A stretch of DNA of 36,271 nt from Bacilli bacterium (GTDB taxonomy: Bacteria > Bacillota_I > Bacilli_A > RF39 > UBA660), in assembly GCA_016290195.1 (NCBI GenBank), contig JAEETF010000038.1, forward strand, positions 1-36,271, given 5' to 3'. Each line of letters starts with the position of its first letter. Within the stretch, counting starts at the first letter, position 1. This document shows, piece by piece, positions 24,557 to 31,736 of the stretch. Position numbers and translations under genes: made by a program. The notes under the pieces are model-generated. The model was not told where the DNA came from, made no database searches, and worked only from the letters and a program-made list of their open reading frames with translations.

Positions 24557-24562
24557 TCATAT

Positions 24563-25093
24563 ATCGCTATAAAAGAAAAAGATTTGTTTATTAATGAACA
24601 AATAAGAGCTAAAGAAGTAATGGTTATAGGACCTAATGGTGAACAATTAGGAATAAAGTCTTTAAAAGATGCATTAACACTTGCTTCATATGCAGGTTTT
24701 GATCTTGTACTTATTAGTCCAAATGCAACACCACAAGTTTGTAAAATAATGGATTATAGCAAGTTCAAATATGAAAATAAGAAAAAACAAAAAGAAAATT
24801 TAAAAAAACAACGTGAAAGTAATTTAGAAATGAAAGAATATCGTTTATCAGTATCAATTGATGTTCATGATTTTAATACAAGAGTTAATAATTCACGTAA
24901 ATATTTAGAAAAAGGACATCGTATTAAAGTTACAATTCGTTTTAAAGGAAGAGAACTTGCACATACTGAATTAGGTGCTGATGTACTTATGAGATTTGCA
25001 ACTGCTCTTGAAGAAGTTGCAAGCATAGAACAAAAACCAGCAATGGATGGTCGTTTTATGACAATGATATTAATGCCAAAGAAAGAAAAGTAG
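24563..25093 (+). CDS. infC: Translation initiation factor IF-3, probable AUC start
   Basis: IF-3 helps select the initiator tRNA and start codon on the 30S subunit. The body INEQIRAKEVMVIGPNGEQLGIKSLKDAL...LISPNATPQVCKIMDYSKFKYE...RIKVTIRFKGRE is complete. The track start (TTG 24503) lies upstream of the leader terminator and would put a Trp/Phe-rich stretch at the N-terminus. GGAGGTG at 24550-24556 is six bases before ATC 24563, in frame with AIKEKDLFINEQIR, giving 176 residues, the family length. The first in-frame ATG lies inside the conserved domain. Unusual AUU/AUC/AUA starts are known for infC and allow autoregulation. Confidence 0.9.
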   Translation: MAIKEKDLFINEQIRAKEVMVIGPNGEQLGIKSLKDALTLASYAGFDLVLISPNATPQVCKIMDYSKFKYENKKKQKENLKKQRESNLEMKEYRLSVSIDVHDFNTRVNNSRKYLEKGHRIKVTIRFKGRELAHTELGADVLMRFATALEEVASIEQKPAMDGRFMTMILMPKKEK

Positions 25094-25103
25094 GAGGAAT
25101 AAT

Positions 25104-25295
25104 ATGCCAAAGTTAAAAACACATAAAGGAACTGCAAAAGTTTTAAAAGTAAGACCAGGTGGAACAATTAAAATTGGAAAACCAGGTTCAAGACATAATA
25201 CAGGAAAGAAGAATACTGCACAAAATCGTAGTGCACGTAAAGGTTCTTTACTAACAAAAGCAGATTACAATCGCTTAAAAGAAATAATTAAATAA
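25104..25295 (+). CDS. rpmI: Ribosomal protein L35
   Basis: 63 residues, very basic, standard for L35: MPKLKTHKGTAKVLKV, then RHNTGKKNTAQNRSARKGS. It is located in the 50S subunit. It lies ten bases after infC behind TAGGAGGAA, in the conserved infC-rpmI-rplT operon. Confidence 0.97.
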   Translation: MPKLKTHKGTAKVLKVRPGGTIKIGKPGSRHNTGKKNTAQNRSARKGSLLTKADYNRLKEIIK

Positions 25296-25329
25296 ATTTA
25301 CAATTTATAATTGAAGGAGGAAAGATAAT

Positions 25330-25920
25330 ATGCCAAGAGTAAAAAATGGTACAATTCATAGAGCTCGTAGAAAAAAAGTTTTAAAACAAGCAAAAGGATA
25401 TTTTGGAAGTAAACATAGATTATATAAAACAGCTAAAGAACAAGTTATGCATTCACTTAGTTATGCATATAGAGATAGAAAACAAAAGAAACGTGATTTT
25501 AGAAAATTATGGATCACAAGAATTAATGCAGCATGTCGTTTAAATAATATTAGCTATTCTAAATTTATTAATGGACTTGCAAAAGCAGGAGTAGATATCA
25601 ATAGAAAAATGCTTTCTGAAATAGCTATTGCAGATGCTAAATATTTTGCAAATTTAGTTAAGGTAGCTAATGATGGACTTGCTGGTAAAAAACCAGCTGC
25701 TGTTAAACCAGTTCCAGTAAAAGAAGTTACTGCTGAAAAGAAAGAAACTGTTAAAAAAGAAACAGTAAAAGCAGCACCAGCTAAGAAAGAAACAGCTACT
25801 AAAAAAGCAACTGCTCCAAAAAAAGAAACTGCTACTGCTAAAAAAGCAGCTCCAAAAAAAGAAACAACAGCTAAAAAAACAACTACAGCAAAAAAAACAG
25901 CTACTAAAAAAGCTGAATAA
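25330..25920 (+). CDS. rplT: Ribosomal protein L20 with long Lys/Ala/Thr-rich C-terminal tail
   Basis: Residues 1-118 are a normal L20 ([64 protein letters not shown]), which binds 23S rRNA early in 50S assembly and represses its own operon in Bacillus. L20 usually ends near residue 119; this one continues to 196 with a low-complexity tail of KKETA, KKAT and APKK repeats that resembles eukaryotic H1-type histone tails. The reading frame is continuous and the stop is followed by the operon terminator, so the tail is part of the gene. Its function is unknown. AAGGAGG precedes ATG 25330. Confidence 0.95.
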   Translation: MPRVKNGTIHRARRKKVLKQAKGYFGSKHRLYKTAKEQVMHSLSYAYRDRKQKKRDFRKLWITRINAACRLNNISYSKFINGLAKAGVDINRKMLSEIAIADAKYFANLVKVANDGLAGKKPAAVKPVPVKEVTAEKKETVKKETVKAAPAKKETATKKATAPKKETATAKKAAPKKETTAKKTTTAKKTATKKAE

Positions 25921-25928
25921 TACTATGA

Positions 25929-25950
25929 ATAAAGGCTTAGGCCTTTTTTT
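25929..25950 (+). terminator. Terminator of the infC-rpmI-rplT operon
   Basis: aaaggc/gccttt stem with a 4-nt loop and seven or more T. Confidence 0.85.
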
Positions 25951-25981
25951 GTTTTTCTAATTTACTTAATTATATATATCA

Positions 25982-25990
25982 TGATATAAT
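25982..25990 (+). promoter_or_regulatory. Extended -10 promoter of the glycan gene cluster
   Basis: TGATATAAT: an extended -10 with TATAAT at 25985-25990. No clear -35. It is 18 nt upstream of the GT4 start. Confidence 0.5.
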
Positions 25991-26007
25991 TATAATGGTG
26001 ATGCAGT

Positions 26008-27147
26008 TTGAAAAAAGTAACAATTCTTGCACTTCATTTAGGATATGGTGGTATTGAAAGATGTATATCTAATCTTGCTAATGTCTTAATTAAAGATTAT
26101 GAAGTAGAAATAATTTCAACATATAAAATATATGATAAACCATCATTTTATATAGATGATAAAGTAAAAATAAAATATTTAATAGAAGATTTAAAACCTA
26201 ATCAAAGAGAATTAAAAGCTGCAATTAAAAAGTTTAAGATAATTACTTCTATAAAAGAATTTAAAAAAGCTTTAAAAATATTAAAATTAAAAAAGAATTT
26301 AATGATAGAAGCAATAAAAAATTGCAATAGTGATGTAATTATTTCTACAAGAGATATACATAATTTATGGCTTAGTAAATATGGAAATAAAAAAGCTTTA
26401 CGTATTGGTTGGGAACATAATCACCACAATAATAATCAAAAATTTATTAAAAAAATAGTAAATTCAGTTAAAGAACTTGATTATTTTGTACTTGTATCTA
26501 AAGAATTGACTTTATTTTATCAAGAACAACTTAAAGATACTAATTGTAAGGTAGTACATATACCAAATATGCTTGATTATTATCCTAAAAAAGTATCAGA
26601 TTTAAAAGAAAAAAGAATTATATCTGTTGGTAGATTAAATCCTGAAAAAGGATATTTAGATTTAATAGATGTTTTTAAAATGGTTCATGATGTATACCCT
26701 GATTGGTCACTTGATATTATGGGATCAGGTGTATTAAAAGAACAAATAGAGAAAAAAATAAAAGAGTATAATTTAGATGACAAAATAAAATTACATGGTT
26801 TTCAACCTAGAGAATATATAAATGAATATTTGGAAAAAAGTTCAATATATGTTTTGCCTTCTAAAACAGAATCATTTGCAATAGTACTTTTAGAAGCATT
26901 TGCATTTGGTATTCCAGCTGTTGCATTTACTAGTGCTCAAGGTGCAAATGAAATTATCAAAGATAACTGGGATGGATACTTAATCAAAGATAGAGATAAA
27001 CAAAAAATGGCAAAACGTATTTGTGAATTAATTAGTAATTATAATAGAAGATTTATAATGGGACAAAATGCTTTCAAAAAATCTAAAAATTATTCTCAAG
27101 AAAAAATAAAAAAACAATGGATTATGTTAATAGAAAATGGTAGATAA
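26008..27147 (+). CDS. GT4 family glycosyltransferase
   Basis: 379 residues, GT-B fold. The N-terminal half has LHLGYGGIERCISNLANVL. The C-terminal half has the GT4 features ISVGRLNPEKGYLDLIDVF, LHGFQPREYINEYLEKSSIYVLPS, and the E-x7-E motif in KTESFAIVLLEAFAFGIPAVAF. Such enzymes use a nucleotide sugar to extend surface glycans or glycolipids at the inner face of the membrane. Start is TTG 26008 after GGTGATG (25997-26003). It overlaps or abuts the Alg14-like gene and heads a four-gene group ending in galE. Donor and acceptor are not predictable. Confidence 0.9.
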   Translation: MKKVTILALHLGYGGIERCISNLANVLIKDYEVEIISTYKIYDKPSFYIDDKVKIKYLIEDLKPNQRELKAAIKKFKIITSIKEFKKALKILKLKKNLMIEAIKNCNSDVIISTRDIHNLWLSKYGNKKALRIGWEHNHHNNNQKFIKKIVNSVKELDYFVLVSKELTLFYQEQLKDTNCKVVHIPNMLDYYPKKVSDLKEKRIISVGRLNPEKGYLDLIDVFKMVHDVYPDWSLDIMGSGVLKEQIEKKIKEYNLDDKIKLHGFQPREYINEYLEKSSIYVLPSKTESFAIVLLEAFAFGIPAVAFTSAQGANEIIKDNWDGYLIKDRDKQKMAKRICELISNYNRRFIMGQNAFKKSKNYSQEKIKKQWIMLIENGR

Positions 27148-27148
27148 T

Positions 27149-27619
27149 ATGCGAAAAAGAGTTTTATTTATTTCTAGTACTGGTGGACATTTAACTGAAT
27201 TATTAGAATTAAAAGAATTATTCAAAAAATATGAGTATGCAATTGTTACAGAGAAAACTGCATCTACACTTAGTCTTAAAGAAAAATATAAAAATGTACA
27301 TTATTTAATATATGGTACTAAACATCATATGTTGTCTTATATATGGAAAACACCAGTAAATATTATAAAAAGTTTATATTTATATTTTAAAATAAGACCA
27401 AAAGTAATTATTACAACTGGAGCTCATACTGCAGTTTGGATGTGCTATATTGGTAAAATATTTAGAAGTAAAATTATATATATTGAAACACTTGCAAATA
27501 TGAAAACAAAAACATTATCTGGTAAACTTATTTATCCTATTGCTAATAAATTTATAGTTCAATGGGAAGATATGTTAAAGTTATATCCTAAAGCTATATA
27601 TGGAGGTTTTATATTTTGA
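27149..27619 (+). CDS. Alg14/PssD-like glycosyltransferase membrane-anchor subunit
   Basis: 156 residues from ATG 27149; the GGTAGATAAT before it resembles the GGTGATAAT site seen at other genes, and the start MRKRVLFISSTGGHLTELLEL is typical. The track start 27137 lacks a ribosome binding site. It has the Alg14 features TGGH, TTGAHTAV and YIETLANMKTKTLSGKL. In bacteria this half-enzyme (PssD/Cps14F type) pairs with the catalytic half encoded by the next gene to add a second sugar to a lipid-linked repeat. Its stop TGA overlaps the TTG start of that gene, suggesting equal production. Confidence 0.85.
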   Translation: MRKRVLFISSTGGHLTELLELKELFKKYEYAIVTEKTASTLSLKEKYKNVHYLIYGTKHHMLSYIWKTPVNIIKSLYLYFKIRPKVIITTGAHTAVWMCYIGKIFRSKIIYIETLANMKTKTLSGKLIYPIANKFIVQWEDMLKLYPKAIYGGFIF

Positions 27620-28101
27620 TATTTGTAACACTTGGAACTCAAGATAAAAGTTTTAAAAGACTTTTAGAATTAATAGATAAAGCAATTGTTGATGGATATA
27701 TTAAAGATAAAGTTATAGTTCAAGCAGGTGTAACTGATTATAAATCAGATAAAATGGATATATATAATTTAATATCAATGGATAAATTTAATGAATATAT
27801 TGAAAACTGTGATTTATTAATTACTCATGGTGGTGTTGGTTCTATTTTAAATGGATTAAAAAACAATAAAAAAGTTATTGCTGTACCAAGACTTTTAAAA
27901 TATGATGAACATGAAAGCGATCATCAAATACAAATTGTAGATGCTTTTTATGAAAAAGGATATATATTAAAGGTAAATGATGGTGATGACTTTAATAAAA
28001 TATTAAATGAAAGCAAAAAATTTGAACCAAATAAATTTATATCAAATAATCAAAAATTTGTTAGTTTAATAGATGATATGATAGGAGAGTGGATTAAATG
28101 A
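27616..28101 (+). CDS. Alg13/PssE-like glycosyltransferase catalytic subunit
   Basis: 161 residues, equal to the C-terminal half of a GT28 enzyme: MIFVTLGTQDKSFKRLLELI at the start and the donor-binding LITHGGVGSILNGLKNNKKVIAVPRLLKYDEHESDHQ. It partners the Alg14-like protein. Start is TTG 27616 overlapping the upstream TGA by two bases, and its own TGA overlaps the galE ATG (ATGA), so three genes are coupled. The sugar is probably from a UDP donor; galE next door makes UDP-galactose or a related sugar plausible. Confidence 0.87.
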   Translation: MIFVTLGTQDKSFKRLLELIDKAIVDGYIKDKVIVQAGVTDYKSDKMDIYNLISMDKFNEYIENCDLLITHGGVGSILNGLKNNKKVIAVPRLLKYDEHESDHQIQIVDAFYEKGYILKVNDGDDFNKILNESKKFEPNKFISNNQKFVSLIDDMIGEWIK

Positions 28102-29093
28102 AAGTACTTGTAACTGGTGGAGCTGGTTTTATTGGAAGTCATACTTGTGTAGAACTTCTTAATAATAATTATGATATCGTAGTAGTTGATAATTATTCTA
28201 ATTCTAAACCAGAAGTAATTGATAAAATAAAGAAAATTACTGGTAAAGATTTTAAAAATTATGAAATTGATATTTGTGATAAAGAAAAATTAGATAAAAT
28301 ATTTGCTGAAAATAAAATAGATGCAGTCATTCATTTTGCTGGTTATAAAGCAGTAGGTGAAAGTGTAAAAAAACCACTTATGTATTATCGTAATAATATT
28401 GATTCCACATTAACTCTTTTAGAAGTAATGAATAAATATAATTGTAAAAATTTAGTATTTTCATCAAGTGCAACTGTATATGGTAGTCCTAATAGTTTAC
28501 CTATTAAAGAGGATTTTCCATTATCAACAACTAATCCATATGGAACTACTAAGTTAATGATTGAAGGTATTTTAAAAGATTTATATATTTCAGATAAAGA
28601 TTTTAATATTACACTTCTTCGTTATTTTAATCCAATTGGTGCTCATGAATCAGGTTTAATAGGGGAAAATCCTAATGATATTCCAAATAATTTAATGCCA
28701 TATATTGTTAAAGTTGCTACTGGTGAATATGATCATTTAAATATTTTTGGTAATGATTATGATACTATTGATGGAACTGGTGTTAGAGATTATATTCATG
28801 TTGTTGATTTAGCTATTGGGCATATTAAAGCTTTAGAACATTTAAATGGACTTAGAATTTATAATTTAGGTACTGGTAAAGGTACTAGTGTATTAGAACT
28901 TGTAAATACTTTTTCAAAAGTAAATAATGTGCCTGTAAAATATGAAATAACAGATCGCAGAGCTGGAGATATAGCTGCTTGTTATGCTGATGTAAAGAAG
29001 GCATTTAATGAAATTGGTTTTAAAGCTACTAAAACAATTGAAGATATGTGTCGCGATGCATATAATTTTGTAATACAAAATAAAAAGTATTGA
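28098..29093 (+). CDS. galE: UDP-glucose 4-epimerase GalE
   Basis: 331 residues, short-chain dehydrogenase family. VTGGAGFIGSHTCVELL binds NAD; FSSSATVYG and NPYGTTKLMIE carry the catalytic Ser and Tyr-x3-Lys; RYFNPIGAHESGLIGE and RDYIHVVDLA are GalE-specific. It interconverts UDP-glucose and UDP-galactose (or the GlcNAc forms) in the cytosol, here probably supplying the glycosyltransferases upstream. ATG 28098 overlaps the preceding stop (ATGA). It ends in TGA, which confirms UGA as a stop in this organism. Confidence 0.94.
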   Translation: MKVLVTGGAGFIGSHTCVELLNNNYDIVVVDNYSNSKPEVIDKIKKITGKDFKNYEIDICDKEKLDKIFAENKIDAVIHFAGYKAVGESVKKPLMYYRNNIDSTLTLLEVMNKYNCKNLVFSSSATVYGSPNSLPIKEDFPLSTTNPYGTTKLMIEGILKDLYISDKDFNITLLRYFNPIGAHESGLIGENPNDIPNNLMPYIVKVATGEYDHLNIFGNDYDTIDGTGVRDYIHVVDLAIGHIKALEHLNGLRIYNLGTGKGTSVLELVNTFSKVNNVPVKYEITDRRAGDIAACYADVKKAFNEIGFKATKTIEDMCRDAYNFVIQNKKY

Positions 29094-29118
29094 AAATTTA
29101 AATACAATAATGTATAAT
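29090..29118 (+). promoter_or_regulatory. Promoter of the exported unknown gene
   Basis: TTGAAA at 29090-29095 (overlapping the galE stop), 17-nt spacer, TATAAT at 29113-29118. Confidence 0.75.
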
Positions 29119-29141
29119 GATTACGAAAGAAGGTAGGGAAA

Positions 29142-30260
29142 ATGGAAAAAGCAAAAACAGCAATAATTGTTGTATTGATGTGTATCATTACTGGAATTAC
29201 TTCAATATATATCTATAAGAAGTATGATAAAGCTAATGAAGACATTAAGAAAGATAGTGAAAAGAGAACAGAAAATAATACACAAAAGGGAAATAATACT
29301 GTAACACCAAGCAATAACAATAGTGGAAGTACTGAAACTGAAAAAGTAGTTGTCACACCAACAGAAAGTGTAGTTACACTAAATGTTGAAGTTAAAAACA
29401 ACAGATTTTATGTAAATGGTAATATGGTTGATTTTTATACTCCATCAGAAGTTCGTGCTAATAATAATGTACATTCTGAAGATGAATTCTATTGTAATGG
29501 AACTGAAAAAACTGGTTATAGATATGAACAAGTAGGTGATGTTTTATTTGTTCAAGTAGAACCATGTAATACAATTTATATTACTGAAAATTATTTTGTA
29601 GATGCAACTGGAAAAATATTAAAGAAAGTAAATGGATATCTTCCAGATATTACTCTTAGTACAACTGATCCATTTATTGAAATTGCTAAAATTACTGATA
29701 ATTCAATTTATTTAATAGTTAGAGATACAGGAATTATTTTAGGTTCAGAACAACCGGTTTGTGACAGAATTGCTGCTGGTAAACAAGAAGATATAGCTAG
29801 ATATGTTGATAAAATAACATATGAAAATGGAGAATTTACTGTAGAATATGCTGTTGATAAGACAACATTTGCACAATATCGTGTTATACGTAAAATAAAT
29901 TGTCCAGATGTAGTTGCTGATTATGGTAATTCAAAAGCTGTAGAGGGAACAACTGATGAAGTTGCTGCTATTAAAGATAATAAATTATTAATTTTGAATG
30001 ATAAAAATGAAGTACTTTCAGAACTTGCGACTTTAGATTCCAACAATTATGAAATATATAGTGCTAAATTTATTAATACTGATGATAAATTATGTAAGGT
30101 TTCAAATGCAGGTACATATATCTTCTTAAGTAAAAGAGTAACAAATGGTAATGGTGAAAAAGTATATGCTATCTATTATAATGGAAAATATGGTACTCAT
30201 TCAGAATTAACTGAACAAGATGCAACAGGTGCTTTTGGTAATTTAGTATCATGTAAATAA
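29142..30260 (+). CDS. Membrane-anchored extracellular protein of unknown function
   Basis: 372 residues. One N-terminal helix (about 5-25) without a clear cleavage site is followed by a Lys/Glu and Asn/Ser/Thr-rich linker (about 27-80) and a globular extracellular part (about 80-372) that I do not recognise. This part is beta-rich and contains several cysteines (YCNG, EPCNT, QPVCDR, INCPDV, KLCKV, final LVSCK) which may form disulfides. It has its own promoter and terminator, so it is monocistronic. It lies directly upstream of the OLE RNA unit but is not cotranscribed with it unless the terminator is read through. Confidence 0.7.
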   Translation: MEKAKTAIIVVLMCIITGITSIYIYKKYDKANEDIKKDSEKRTENNTQKGNNTVTPSNNNSGSTETEKVVVTPTESVVTLNVEVKNNRFYVNGNMVDFYTPSEVRANNNVHSEDEFYCNGTEKTGYRYEQVGDVLFVQVEPCNTIYITENYFVDATGKILKKVNGYLPDITLSTTDPFIEIAKITDNSIYLIVRDTGIILGSEQPVCDRIAAGKQEDIARYVDKITYENGEFTVEYAVDKTTFAQYRVIRKINCPDVVADYGNSKAVEGTTDEVAAIKDNKLLILNDKNEVLSELATLDSNNYEIYSAKFINTDDKLCKVSNAGTYIFLSKRVTNGNGEKVYAIYYNGKYGTHSELTEQDATGAFGNLVSCK

Positions 30261-30261
30261 A

Positions 30262-30285
30262 AGAACTTTTTAGTTCTTTTTTTGT
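30262..30285 (+). terminator. Terminator between the exported protein gene and the OLE unit
   Basis: aagaact/agttctt stem with a 4-nt T loop followed by T residues. Confidence 0.8.
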
Positions 30286-30313
30286 TTAAAAACATATAAT
30301 AAAATGTAACACT

Positions 30314-30342
30314 TTGACAAATTTAAAAAAATATGATATGAT
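30314..30342 (+). promoter_or_regulatory. Near-consensus promoter of the OLE RNA-oapA unit
   Basis: TTGACA at 30314-30319, 17-nt spacer, TATGAT at 30337-30342, predicting a start near 30349. It is one of the strongest promoters in the window, which suits an abundant structural RNA. Confidence 0.85.
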
Positions 30343-30348
30343 GTTACG

Positions 30349-30930
30349 CGGAAATGGCGCATTATTCTAGTCGACCATTTTACTATGAAGACAGGGCTAA
30401 AAAACTGTTAAAGAGCATATCTGTGAAGCCTCTGGTGCTTGCTTCTTACGCCCAGTTTGGGGTGAGTGCTGGTTGATAGGAATGTCTGGGCGAGCGTAAT
30501 GGCATACGTATCCGACCCACCATTTGGGAGACCTATTATTGTGGTGAGCCTATACACGAATAGTTGACGGACTTATTACGAAATGGGATTAAACCTACTT
30601 TGTGGCGAAAGCTATGGGTAGTGTAGCTTGTCTTGAGTGATATGCGGGGATAAGTAGTTCTATATATGTTGTTTGGCCGAATAATATATATACTGTACTT
30701 TGAAACGTATGTTGCAAAAAAGAACTAATAGTAAAAAAGTCGGTGGGGAAATCCCCTAGAGTGTATTATTACATAGGATTGCAGTGTGTACTAAGTGGCA
30801 ATCAAGTCATACAATTGGCAACAATGTATTGTTTCTTTTAAAGGGGAACCACATATTTGGTAACGAATATGTAAGAAACAGGGAAATCCTATCTTGACCT
30901 AAGACGCAAAGTTAACTATGGCAATAGGCC
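30349..30930 (+). ncRNA. ole: OLE RNA (ornate, large, extremophilic RNA)
   Basis: About 580 nt without a useful ORF, much richer in G and C than the flanking intergenic DNA, starting just after a strong promoter and ending 25 nt before oapA. Helices found by eye: aaatgg/ccattt (30352-30380), ttacg+cccag/ctggg+cgtaa with a 4-nt bulge (30446-30499), aagcta/tagctt (30609-30629), tagttct/agaacta (30655-30727) enclosing tatatat/atatata, gattgc/gcaatc (30777-30803), acatatt/aatatgt (30851-30872), and a 3' domain with cctat/atagg and ttgac/gttaa (30888-30928). The 3' segment GACCTAAG..CTATGGCAATAGGCC fits my memory of the OLE consensus. OLE forms a membrane ribonucleoprotein with OapA that matters for stress and Mg2+/energy adaptation in Bacillus halodurans. 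The OapA-like gene directly downstream is the strongest support. Confidence 0.88.
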
Positions 30931-30939
30931 ATTTTTTTT
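30918..30939 (+). terminator. Weak terminator-like hairpin at the OLE RNA 3' end
   Basis: atggc/gccat stem with a 5-nt loop followed by seven T. It uses bases that otherwise pair in the 3' helix of OLE, so it may release the RNA from the oapA mRNA in part of the transcripts. The short stem makes this uncertain. Confidence 0.4.
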
Positions 30940-30954
30940 AATTAAGGAGTTATA

Positions 30955-31545
30955 ATGAGAAAGAATAAAGAGATACTTAATTTATTGAATTTAACAAATA
31001 AAAAAGAAAAGAAAATAAAAAGACTGATTGATTGGAAATGGATTATTAAAATTCTAATAGTTGCTTTTTCTATATCACTTGCATTTTCATTTATAGCTGA
31101 ATTAACAATACCAAATGTTAATATAGCAATTGGTATAATACTTGTTATAACCTTTATCATTATAGGTGTTATATTTGATATGATTGGTGTTGCAGTTACA
31201 GCAGCAGATGAAAAAATATTTAATTCTATGAGTGCTAGAAAAGTAAAAGGCGCACGTCTTGCTGTTATTTTTAAAAAAAGTGCTGATAAAGTTTCATCAT
31301 TTTGTAATGATGTAATAGGGGATGTATGTGGAATTATTTCTGGTTCTGCAGGTGTTATTATTGCTACTTCAATTGCTAACAGATTTAATTTTAATTCACT
31401 TTGGACATCACTTATTATTACAGCAATTATAGCTGCATTAACAATAGGGGGTAAAGCAATTGGTAAAAGTTATGCTATAAATAAAAGCAATGTTATTTTA
31501 TATAGATTTGCAAAATTTATATCACATTTTAAGAAAGAAAAATAA
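30955..31545 (+). CDS. oapA: OLE-associated membrane protein OapA
   Basis: 196 residues with a basic N-terminus and four predicted helices (about 29-50, 55-80, 125-142, 149-168). Between helices 2 and 3 is the highly conserved core FDMIGVAVTAADEKIFNSMSA, RKVKGARLAVIF and SFCNDVIGDVCGIISG. In this core Asp119-x3-Asp123 and Gly126 match the DxxxD motif and the glycine whose mutation inactivates OapA in Bacillus halodurans (D104 and G111 there, same spacing). Such proteins are often mislabelled as a Mg2+/Co2+ transporter CorB. OapA binds OLE RNA and brings it to the membrane. ATG 30955 follows AAGGAG; transcription is expected from the OLE promoter. Confidence 0.9.
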   Translation: MRKNKEILNLLNLTNKKEKKIKRLIDWKWIIKILIVAFSISLAFSFIAELTIPNVNIAIGIILVITFIIIGVIFDMIGVAVTAADEKIFNSMSARKVKGARLAVIFKKSADKVSSFCNDVIGDVCGIISGSAGVIIATSIANRFNFNSLWTSLIITAIIAALTIGGKAIGKSYAINKSNVILYRFAKFISHFKKEK

Positions 31546-31559
31546 TCTTTCTTTTTTTT
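31531..31559 (+). terminator. Terminator of the OLE-oapA unit
   Basis: aagaaag/ctttctt stem around the oapA stop codon region followed by T residues. Confidence 0.75.
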
Positions 31560-31612
31560 CACATTTTTTTCATATTTCTATTATTTAAATTACATAATAC
31601 TCTAGTAATATT

Positions 31613-31694
31613 GTAGGTGTAAAGGAGATGATACATGATTAATATAAATTAAATGAATTAAATAATTAAAACAATAAATGTTAATATAAATTAA
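31613..31694 (+). other. Intergenic stretch with micro-ORF and 14-bp direct repeat
   Basis: A strong AAAGGAG (31621 region) precedes ATG 31635, but the ORF is only five codons (MININ, stop 31650-31652). The 14-mer ttaatataaattaa occurs at 31639-31652 and again at 31681-31694, the second after another ATG. It could be a leader peptide, a remnant of a lost gene, or chance in AT-rich DNA. No larger gene is seen in 31560-31719. Confidence 0.3.
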
Positions 31695-31705
31695 GAAAGA
31701 TGGTG

Positions 31706-31736
31706 ATAAAAAAAACTTTCTAATCAGAAAGTTTTT
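31706..31736 (-). terminator. Terminator of rnhC
   Basis: aaactttct/agaaagttt stem with a 4-nt loop; on the minus strand it is followed by a T-run (A residues at 31708-31715). It includes the rnhC stop codon. Confidence 0.75.

Noticed and set aside
24503-24562. Track N-terminus of IF-3 from TTG 24503 (MFFWWIHICIHFF)
   Set aside because: This stretch is the leader terminator hairpin and T-run read as protein; the ribosome binding site is downstream of it.
30349-30930. Large RNA as tmRNA, RNase P RNA, group II intron, ROOL or GOLLD
   Set aside because: No tag-peptide frame or tRNA-like ends, no reverse transcriptase or intron boundary motifs, no phage context; the downstream OapA-like gene and 3' sequence point to OLE.
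30955-31545. CorB-type Mg2+/Co2+ transporter
   Set aside because: The protein is far shorter than CorB, has no CBS or CorC-HlyC domains, and carries the OapA DxxxD..G core next to an OLE-like RNA.
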